A program made the position numbers and the translations under genes. 64,000 nucleotides of DNA, taken from NCBI RefSeq assembly GCF_900156165.1, contig NZ_FTMY01000004.1, positions 248,001 through 312,000 of the forward strand, given 5' to 3'. The DNA is from Pseudacidovorax sp. RU35E (GTDB taxonomy: Bacteria; Pseudomonadota; Gammaproteobacteria; Burkholderiales; Burkholderiaceae_C). Within the stretch, counting starts at the first letter, position 1. Each line of letters opens with the position of its first letter. The notes under the pieces were generated by a model. That model had not been told where the DNA came from and ran no database searches. It saw nothing but the letters and a program-made list of their open reading frames with translations. Positions 57,802 to 64,000 of the stretch are shown piece by piece.

Positions 57802-57813
57802 GGAAACGTTTCC
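57802..57813. promoter_or_regulatory. LacI-family operator, perfect palindrome
   Basis: GGAAACGTTTCC with its central CG is a canonical LacI/GalR-family operator. It lies 59 bases upstream of the SDR operon's first codon and 67 bases centre-to-centre from the second site. Confidence 0.8.
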
Positions 57814-57868
57814 GGCCTAGCGCTAACCCTCGACTGCTGTCACCTAAGATGCAGCCATGGTGTGGACT

Positions 57869-57880
57869 GGAAACGTATCC
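57869..57880. promoter_or_regulatory. LacI-family operator, near-perfect palindrome
   Basis: GGAAACGTATCC, one mismatch from the site at 57802, ends two bases before the LacI start codon, so binding would block the regulator's own translation start region: likely autoregulation, with looping to the first site possible. Confidence 0.75.
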
Positions 57881-57882
57881 GG

Positions 57883-58926
57883 ATGAAGGCAGACAAGGGA
57901 CGCGTGGACCTGCGCGACGTGGCGCGGCTGGCCGGGGTATCGCTGGGCAGTGCCTCGCGTGCGATGAACGGCGCGGGCGCCTCGGCGGCGACGCGCGAGA
58001 AGGTCGAGCGGGCCGCCGCCACCCTGGGCTGGCGGCCCAACCATGCGGCGCAGGCCCTGCGCTCCCGGCTCAGCCGCACGGTGGGTTGCCTGCTGCCGGA
58101 CATCGGCAACCCGCTGTATGCGCAGGTCTTCCGGGCGCTGGAGGACGAGTTCCTCGCGCTCGGCTACCTGCCGCTGCTGGCCAACGGGGCCAACGACCTG
58201 GAGCGCGAACTGCGCACGCTGTCCATGTTCATGCAGCGCGGCATGGACGGCGTGGTCCTGGCGCCCGGCAACGAGCGCAGCCCCGAACTCGTTGAGGCGC
58301 TGCGGACGCTGCCCATGCCGGCCGTGGTCTTCGACCGCGAACTGCCGGGTGCGCACGACAGCGTCGTCATCGACCATGCGGCCGGCGTGCGTGCGGCGGT
58401 GGAGCGGCTCATGGCGCTGGGCCACCGCGACGTCGCGCTGGTGCTGTGGCAAGGCGAGACGCGGCCTGTTCGCCGGCGCATCCAGGGCTACAGGGCGGCC
58501 TATGCCGCCGCGGGCCTGCCGGTGCCCGACCTGATCGTGCAGGCGCAGAGCGTGACGGCCTCCGCCTTCGACGAGATCGTCGAACTGCTGGCGCGTCCCG
58601 CGCGGCCGACGGCGCTGATCGTGCAGGGCACGCACATGCTCAACAGCGCACTGCGCGCGGTGGCGTCGCGCGGGCTTCGCATGCCGCAGGACGTCTCCAT
58701 CGTCGCCATCGGCGATACCGCCTTCGCCCGCGACCATGAGCCCGCGGTGTCGGTGCTGACCATCGACATGGCGGACGCGGCGCGGCGCCTGGCCCGGCTG
58801 CTGGTGGACCGCATCGCCGAGCCCGGCCTGCCGGCGCGGCGCGAGCGCGTCGAACTGCGCTATGAAGAGCGGGCCTCCGTCGCCGCCTTCAGCGCCGATC
58901 CCAGGCCCGCGAGCCGGCGGCGCTGA
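57883..58926 (+). CDS. LacI-family transcriptional regulator
   Basis: A 347-residue LacI/GalR repressor. The HTH (VDLRDVARLAGVSLGSASRAMNGAGASAATREKVERAAATLGWRPN) is followed by the hinge helix (HAAQALRSRLSRTVG) and the periplasmic-binding-protein-like ligand domain. It is divergent from the SDR/CMD/Bug operon, and two matching operators lie between them. The ligand is probably the substrate or an intermediate of that operon. Confidence 0.9.
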   Translation: MKADKGRVDLRDVARLAGVSLGSASRAMNGAGASAATREKVERAAATLGWRPNHAAQALRSRLSRTVGCLLPDIGNPLYAQVFRALEDEFLALGYLPLLANGANDLERELRTLSMFMQRGMDGVVLAPGNERSPELVEALRTLPMPAVVFDRELPGAHDSVVIDHAAGVRAAVERLMALGHRDVALVLWQGETRPVRRRIQGYRAAYAAAGLPVPDLIVQAQSVTASAFDEIVELLARPARPTALIVQGTHMLNSALRAVASRGLRMPQDVSIVAIGDTAFARDHEPAVSVLTIDMADAARRLARLLVDRIAEPGLPARRERVELRYEERASVAAFSADPRPASRRR

Positions 58927-58951
58927 ATCGCGCAGCCAGCGGCGCGCGGCC

Positions 58952-59899
58952 TCAGTGCGCTGCGCTCTCGTACTCCGCCCGCAGCTCTCGCACCAGCGCT
59001 TCCACGCTCTGCACCTCGCGCACGGCCGACACCGTGTGCCCGCCGCTCCAGATGTCGGTCCAGCGCTGGCTGGCCGCGCCTTCCGAGCCGCCGCCCCAGC
59101 GGCGGCGCGCCTCTTCCACCGACGTGCTTTCATCCAGCGTGTTCACGTCGATGCCCAGCCGCTCGGCCGACTGGCGCAGGAAGCTCGCCGGCAGTCCGGT
59201 GAAGGCGCGCGTCAGCAGCACGTCGTCGATGCCGGCGTCGCACAGCATCTGGCGATAGCCCTCGCTCGCCAGGCTTTCCTGCGTGGCGATGAAGCGCGTG
59301 CCCATGATCCCGAGGTTGCAGCCCAGTGTCATCGCCGCGCGCAGGGCCACGCCGTCGGCCATGCCACCTGCCAGCACGATGGGGCCGTCGAACACGCGGC
59401 GCACGGCGCGCACGAAGGCGAAGGGATTGGCCCAGCCCGTGTGGCCACCCGCGCCGGCGGTCAGCAGCACCAGGCCGTCCACGCCGGACGCGATGGCCCG
59501 CTCCGCATGGTGCAGCGAGGCCACGTCCGCGAAGACCCGGCAGCCGCCGTCGTGCAGCACCGGCACGACGGACGAGGGCGAGCCCACGCTGGTGATGACG
59601 AGCCGCGCGCGATGGCGGGCGATCAGGTCGACCTCCGCCCGGACCTTGGCCGGGTCGCGCCGCATGATCAGGTTGGGGCAGTACGGCGCCACCGTCTCGC
59701 CGCCGGTGCGGGCCTCGTCGTCCAGCCGCGACATCCACGCGTCCAGCTCGTCGAGCGAGCGGCAGTTGGCAGTGGGAAAGGCGCCGATCACGCCGTTGCG
59801 GCAGGCGGCGGACACGAGCTCGATGCCCGACACGCGCAGCATGGGCGCGGCGATCACGGGCAGGGCCAGGCGGCCGAGAAAGTCCAGGGAATCGTTCAT
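58952..59899 (-). CDS. Nitronate monooxygenase-family FMN enzyme
   Basis: A 315-residue TIM-barrel flavoprotein of the nitronate monooxygenase/2-nitropropane dioxygenase family. It has LPVIAAPMLRVSGIELVSAACRNGVIGAFP, the FMN phosphate region GGMADGVALRAAMTLGCNLGIMGTRFIAT and the His in AGAGGHTGW. Many members of this family act on CoA thioesters or enoyl compounds instead of nitronates. The last gene of a four-gene overlapping operon with a CoA transferase and an acyl-CoA synthetase, which favours a thioester or carboxylic acid role. Confidence 0.84.
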   Translation of the reverse strand: MNDSLDFLGRLALPVIAAPMLRVSGIELVSAACRNGVIGAFPTANCRSLDELDAWMSRLDDEARTGGETVAPYCPNLIMRRDPAKVRAEVDLIARHRARLVITSVGSPSSVVPVLHDGGCRVFADVASLHHAERAIASGVDGLVLLTAGAGGHTGWANPFAFVRAVRRVFDGPIVLAGGMADGVALRAAMTLGCNLGIMGTRFIATQESLASEGYRQMLCDAGIDDVLLTRAFTGLPASFLRQSAERLGIDVNTLDESTSVEEARRRWGGGSEGAASQRWTDIWSGGHTVSAVREVQSVEALVRELRAEYESAAH

Positions 59900-60888
59900 G
59901 GCAGCAGGGGGGATAGGGCGCGCATCGCGTCCCGGCACTGGGCCAGCAACTCGTCGACGATGGCGTCCAGGGGTTGGATGCGGTGGGCGAAGGCGATGGC
60001 GGGGCCCAGGGACAGCATGCCCTGCTGCCAGTCGCCGCCTTCGTAGCAGGCGTCGCGCGCCAGGCGGCCGGCGATCAGGCCGCCGAAGGCCGCGTGGTCG
60101 GTGGCGCCGGCGCGTTCGATGGCTTCGATCTGGCGCGCCGTCTCGTTGCGCAGCACGCGCCAGGTGTTGCCCAGCGATTGCAGCAGGCGCACGGTGCTGT
60201 GCTCGTCGCAGTCGACCAGGTGCGCCTTGTAGGCCGGATGGGCCGAGATCTCTTCGCAGACCAGGAAGCGGCTGCCCATGAGCACGCCGTCCGCGCCCAG
60301 GGCCAGCGCGGCCGCCAGTTGCCGGCCGTGGCCGATGCCACCGCCCAGCACCAGCGGCACGGTGATGCGTTCGCGTGCCAGCGCGCCCATCAGCATGGTG
60401 GGCAGCTCGTTCATGCCCGGATGGCCGCCCTCCTCCATGCCCACGAGCGCAATCGCATCGGCACCGGCCGTCTGCGCCGCCAGGCCATGGCGCAGGCTGG
60501 AGGCCTTGTGGACCACGATGCCGCCTGCCGCATGGATGGTTTCGATGAGGGCCTGCGGGCCGTAGCCGGCCGTCTCGAAATGGCGCACGCCGTGGGCGAG
60601 CGCCATGTCCAGCCAGCGCGGCACCTCGGCATTGGCCTCGGGCCGGGCGGAGAGCGTGAGGTTGACGCCGAAGGCCTGGCCCTGCGACAGATCGCTGCAA
60701 CGCTGCAATTGCGTGCGCCATTCGGCCTCGCCCGCAAAGGAGCGTGGCGTCATGAAGCCCATGCAGCCCGCGCGTGCCAGCGCACCCACGTACGCGGCAT
60801 CGGACAGCCACATGAGTCCGCCGCCCAGCACCGGATGACGGATGCCGAACAGCTGCGTCAGCCGCGTCTGTAGCAGGGCGGGCGTCAT
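59896..60888 (-). CDS. Nitronate monooxygenase-family FMN enzyme (second paralogue)
   Basis: A 330-residue member of the same family. The N-terminus reads HPVLGGGLMWLSDAAYVGALARAGCMGFM, the His is in MEEGGHPGM, and the FMN-phosphate segment is LGGGIGHGRQLAAALALGADGVLMGSRFL. It overlaps the next gene by four bases. The two paralogues have diverged widely and are not a recent duplication, suggesting distinct steps or substrates. Confidence 0.84.
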   Translation of the reverse strand: MTPALLQTRLTQLFGIRHPVLGGGLMWLSDAAYVGALARAGCMGFMTPRSFAGEAEWRTQLQRCSDLSQGQAFGVNLTLSARPEANAEVPRWLDMALAHGVRHFETAGYGPQALIETIHAAGGIVVHKASSLRHGLAAQTAGADAIALVGMEEGGHPGMNELPTMLMGALARERITVPLVLGGGIGHGRQLAAALALGADGVLMGSRFLVCEEISAHPAYKAHLVDCDEHSTVRLLQSLGNTWRVLRNETARQIEAIERAGATDHAAFGGLIAGRLARDACYEGGDWQQGMLSLGPAIAFAHRIQPLDAIVDELLAQCRDAMRALSPLLP

Positions 60889-61994
60889 GGCGCAGCGCTG
60901 GCGCTGTCCAGCGCGGGTGCGCCGGACAGCGCGTGCGGATCGACACCGCGCAGGCCCACCGGGAAGGGCACCGCCGCCAGCGGCTCGCGGCCGAGGAAGC
61001 GGCCACGGTCTGCGAACTGGGCCGTGGCGACGAGTTCGGTGGGCGCCACCACCGGCGCCACCGGCAGGTCGGCCCGCGCCAGCCGCTCGAAGGCGGCGTC
61101 GGCATCCAGCGCCGCGACCTGCGCCGCCAGCTGCGCATTGATGCCCTCGGCCTCGGCCTTGCGTGCCGCGAAGCCGCGGTAGCGCGCATCGGCGAAGGGG
61201 CCCATGTCCAGCACTTCGCACAGCCGCGCCCAGAAGTGGTCTTCCAGCGCGGCGACCGACAGGTGCCGGCCGTCGCGGCAGCGGAAGATGCCGTAGGCCG
61301 GCTTGACCAGCGCCATGCCGCGCTGCGCTTCCAGGGTGGTCGTGCCGCCATCGCGGAAGCTGCCCAGCCGCGGCGTCATCCAGTGCAGGGCGCAGTCGGC
61401 GAGGGCCACGTCCAGATGCTGGCCGAGGCCGCTGTGCCGGCGTTGCAGCAGGGCGGCCAGCGTGGCCGACAGCGCATACATCGCGCCGCACAGGTCGGCG
61501 GCCGGCAGACCGAAGCCGGGTGCGGGCGGTCCGCCGGGCTCGCCGGACAGTGCCATCACGCCCGCGGCGGCCAGGTAGTTGATGTCGTGGCCGGGGAGCT
61601 GTGCCCAAGGACCCGTCTGCCCGTAGCCGCTCAGCGACACGTAGACCAGGCGCGGATGCGCGGCCTGCAGGCTGGCATGGTCCAGGCCCAGCCGGGCCAT
61701 CACGCCGGGCCGGTAGGACTCGACCAGCACGTCGGCTCCGGCCAGCAGGGCATGGGCGCGGGCGCGGCCGGCTTCGTCCTTCAAATCGAGCAGCACGCTC
61801 TTCTTGCCGCGGTTGACGGCCTCGAAGCCGCCGGGCCCGAGGCGCCGGGCGTTGTCGCCATGCGGCGGACGCTCGACCTTGATGACCTCGGCGCCCATCT
61901 CCGCCAGCATCTGGGTGAAGAAAGGGCCGGGCAGCAGCTCGCTGAAATCCAGCACGGTGATGCCGGCGAGTGGCGGGGCGGGCTGGCCGCTCAT
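60885..61994 (-). CDS. CaiB/BaiF-family CoA transferase
   Basis: A 369-residue class III CoA transferase that moves CoA between carboxylic acids through an aspartyl intermediate. The N-terminal motif is ITVLDFSELLPGPFFTQMLAEMGAEVIKVERPPHGD; RGKKSVLLDLK and the catalytic Asp in LPAADLCGAMYA follow. The start overlaps the end of the synthetase gene by four bases. It is slightly shorter than typical (about 390-400). Confidence 0.87.
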   Translation of the reverse strand: MSGQPAPPLAGITVLDFSELLPGPFFTQMLAEMGAEVIKVERPPHGDNARRLGPGGFEAVNRGKKSVLLDLKDEAGRARAHALLAGADVLVESYRPGVMARLGLDHASLQAAHPRLVYVSLSGYGQTGPWAQLPGHDINYLAAAGVMALSGEPGGPPAPGFGLPAADLCGAMYALSATLAALLQRRHSGLGQHLDVALADCALHWMTPRLGSFRDGGTTTLEAQRGMALVKPAYGIFRCRDGRHLSVAALEDHFWARLCEVLDMGPFADARYRGFAARKAEAEGINAQLAAQVAALDADAAFERLARADLPVAPVVAPTELVATAQFADRGRFLGREPLAAVPFPVGLRGVDPHALSGAPALDSASAAP

Positions 61995-64000
61995 GCGCCG
62001 TCCAGCATCACGATGACCGCATCCAGCGGCAGAGCACCTTCGCCCTCGCTGCCCACCCACACCGGGTTCAGGTCCATCTCCTCCAGGCGCTCGGCATGGG
62101 CCATGACGAAGTCCGAGACGGCGAGCAGCAGGCGCTCCAGCGCGGCGACGTCGGCCGGCGGCTTGCCGCGCGCGCCCTGCAGCAGCGGGTAGCAGCGCAT
62201 CTCGCGCACCATGGCGCTGGCATCGGCCGGCCGCAGCGGCAGCAGGCGGCGTGTCACGTCGCGCAGCAGCTCCACATAGATGCCGCCCAGGCCGAAGGTC
62301 ATGACATGGCCGAAGACCGGGTCGCGCGTGACGCCCACCATCAGCTCGAAGCCGCCGCGCGGCGCCATCTTCTCGATCAGCAGCCCGTCGATGGCGGCCT
62401 TGGGCTTGTGCTGGCGCACCGAGGCCATGATCGCGTCCCAGGCCTGTTCGACCTCGGCCCCGCTGGCCAGGCCGACCTTCACGCCGCCGATGTCGGACTT
62501 GTGCACCACGTCCGGGCTGGCGATCTTGGCGACCACCGGATAGCCCATCTCGTCGGCGATGCGGCGCGCTTCTTCGCGCGTCGCCGCCACGGCCGCAGGC
62601 AGCAGCGCGATGCCGGACTGCGCCAGCAGCTGCTTGGCCTCCAGCTCCGACAGGTTGCGCATCGTGCCCGTGGCCGGCACCGACGATGTGGCGGGCAGCG
62701 GCCTGCGCGGCTCGCCCAGCCCGCCCGCACGCTGCCAGCGGCCCCACTCGGTCCAGCGCTGCACGGCCTTGAGGGCCTTGCCCACCGAACGCGGCGGCGC
62801 GAAGCCGCCTTCGACCAGCAGCCGGTAGCCCTCGCCCAGGCGGTCGCTCATCCAGATCGGGATGATGGGCGTGCTGCTCTGTTGCTGCTGTGCGGCGCGG
62901 ATGGTGTGGGCCAGGCTCACCGTCGTCGCGCCGTATTCGAGCGCGATGGGCGCGAGCACGCAGCCCACGTTGGGGTCGGTGGTGACGGCGCCCAGCGTCT
63001 GCTCGATCAGGTCGGCATCGGCCAGGATGGCCGCGGTGGTGTCCACCGGGTTGTCGATGGCGGCGTAGTCGGGCAGCCGGCTGCGCAGCAGCTCGCGGGT
63101 ATGTGGTGCGAACTCGGCGAGCTTGAGGCCCGAGGTGCCCACGGCATCGGCCGTGAGCGCGGCCGTGCCGCCCGAGGAGCAGTAGATGCCGATGGCCTCC
63201 TGTACCGGCGGCATCGCACGGGCAAAGAGCCAGGCCGTGTCCACCAGTTCGTCGATGTCGTCCACCTCGATCACGCCGTACTGGCGGAACACGGCGCTGT
63301 TGACCTCGGCCGAGCCGGTGAGCGAGGCGGTGTGCGACTGGGCGGCGCGCTGGCCGTATTCGGACTTGCCCACCTTCAGCGCGATCACCGGCTTGCCGTT
63401 GTCGGCCGCGCACTGCAGGGCGGCCAGCAGGCGGGGGCCGTCCTTGATGCCTTCGAGCAGCGTGATGATGACCTTGATGTCCGGCGCGGTGGCCATGTAG
63501 TGGATGAAGTCGGCCACCTGCAGGTCGACCTCGTTGCCGGTGGAGGCCCACAGGCCGATGCCCACGCCGCGCTCCATGGCCTGCATGACGTTGCGGCCCA
63601 GGCCGCCGCCCTGCGTGGCCAGGCCGATGGGCCCGGGCACCAGGTCGTGCGGGAAGGAGGGCGAGAAGGTCATGCCCAGCCGCGCATTGATGTTGCACAG
63701 GCCCGGGCAGTTGGGCCCGTAGATGCGCATGCCGGCGGCGTCGGCGATCTCCTTCAGGCGCTGCTGGGCGCGCTCGCCCTCGGCGCCGGCCTCGCCGAAG
63801 CCGGAGGTCAGGATGACGAGATAGGGCACGCCGCGGGCCGCGCATTCCTCGGCGACGGCCAGCACGCCGGCCGCGGGCACCGCGATGATGGCCACGTCGG
63901 GCGTCTGCGGCAGCGCGGCGATGCTGGGCCAGCAGCGCCGGCCGCGCAGCTCGGTCTTGGTGGGATTGACCAGGTACAGCTCGCCGCGGAGGGTCGAGTG
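61991..64000 (-). CDS. Acetate-CoA ligase (ADP-forming)-type acyl-CoA synthetase, N-terminus outside window
   Basis: Fused CoA-binding and ATP-grasp acyl-CoA synthetase (ADP-forming, Acs/PimA-like) that activates a carboxylic acid with CoA and ATP. About 670 residues lie inside the window and the frame is open to the right edge, where it reads LYLVNPTKTELRG of the CoA-binding domain. The ligase-CoA domain shows IYGPNCPGLCN and STGNEVDLQVADF. The ATP-grasp part shows GYPVVAKIASPDVVHKSDIGGVKVGL and ends EEMDLNPVWV. First in-window gene of the overlapping operon with CoA transferase and two flavoenzymes; together they look like a route for breaking down an organic acid as its CoA ester. Confidence 0.88.
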   Translation of the reverse strand, partial: HSTLRGELYLVNPTKTELRGRRCWPSIAALPQTPDVAIIAVPAAGVLAVAEECAARGVPYLVILTSGFGEAGAEGERAQQRLKEIADAAGMRIYGPNCPGLCNINARLGMTFSPSFPHDLVPGPIGLATQGGGLGRNVMQAMERGVGIGLWASTGNEVDLQVADFIHYMATAPDIKVIITLLEGIKDGPRLLAALQCAADNGKPVIALKVGKSEYGQRAAQSHTASLTGSAEVNSAVFRQYGVIEVDDIDELVDTAWLFARAMPPVQEAIGIYCSSGGTAALTADAVGTSGLKLAEFAPHTRELLRSRLPDYAAIDNPVDTTAAILADADLIEQTLGAVTTDPNVGCVLAPIALEYGATTVSLAHTIRAAQQQQSSTPIIPIWMSDRLGEGYRLLVEGGFAPPRSVGKALKAVQRWTEWGRWQRAGGLGEPRRPLPATSSVPATGTMRNLSELEAKQLLAQSGIALLPAAVAATREEARRIADEMGYPVVAKIASPDVVHKSDIGGVKVGLASGAEVEQAWDAIMASVRQHKPKAAIDGLLIEKMAPRGGFELMVGVTRDPVFGHVMTFGLGGIYVELLRDVTRRLLPLRPADASAMVREMRCYPLLQGARGKPPADVAALERLLLAVSDFVMAHAERLEEMDLNPVWVGSEGEGALPLDAVIVMLDGA

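Overview
The window is very GC-rich DNA packed with catabolic operons and LysR, GntR, IclR, LacI, MerR and Lrp regulators. It carries five orphan Bug-type (tripartite tricarboxylate transporter family) periplasmic receptors. Together this points to a soil or water betaproteobacterium of the Burkholderiales, most likely Comamonadaceae. No rRNA, tRNA or CRISPR array was seen. Two stretches (about 3.1-5.5 kb and 33.5-39.1 kb) are visibly lower in GC and hold genes of unknown function, so they look like accessory insertions.

Layout. 0-3.1 kb: amidohydrolase (cut by the left edge), DenD-like dehydrogenase and a PPC/DUF296 protein. 3.1-5.5 kb: low-GC insertion with one 731-residue protein that has a PIN-like nuclease signature, a coiled coil and two membrane segments. 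5.8-13.7 kb: two parallel LysR-sulfatase-Bug modules, the first also holding a phosphosulfolactate synthase (ComA) homologue. 13.7-16.9 kb: M16 peptidase, XRE regulator, small proteins, SDR. 16.9-24.9 kb: GH15 glucan hydrolase, PutA without a DNA-binding domain and its divergent Lrp regulator, an FGE-fold lipoprotein, a PCu(A)C copper chaperone. 25-31.3 kb: GntR regulator divergent from an operon of FAH-family hydrolase, polysaccharide deacetylase, two Bug receptors and a CocE-type hydrolase. 31.3-33.4 kb: small ORFs with a LexA-type box, and a MerR regulator with a textbook operator in front of an alpha/beta hydrolase.

33.5-39.1 kb: accessory island with a 436-residue HTH/TPR-like protein preceded by a 58-residue protein, a short tyrosine recombinase, and a 716-residue protein combining a PD-(D/E)XK nuclease core with a C-terminal SEC-C zinc motif. 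Degenerate copies of a short repeat lie in the gaps between these genes and on both sides of both low-GC insertions. This island and the 731-residue protein are the best places to look for an undescribed, possibly defence-related, system.

39.5-53.1 kb: IclR regulator, a TRAP transporter operon containing a type II 3-dehydroquinate dehydratase, then a divergent amino-acid-type locus. One arm holds a DHDPS-family lyase, an ABC receptor and permease, a dihydropyrimidinase and a GntR regulator. The other holds a natural fusion of all three subunits of an HcnABC/opine-oxidase-like enzyme plus an M20 deacylase. 53.1-58.9 kb: a translationally coupled SDR/CMD/Bug/NTF2 operon opposite a LacI regulator, with two LacI operators between them. 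58.9-64 kb: a tightly overlapping operon of acyl-CoA synthetase (cut by the right edge), CaiB-type CoA transferase and two nitronate monooxygenase-family enzymes.
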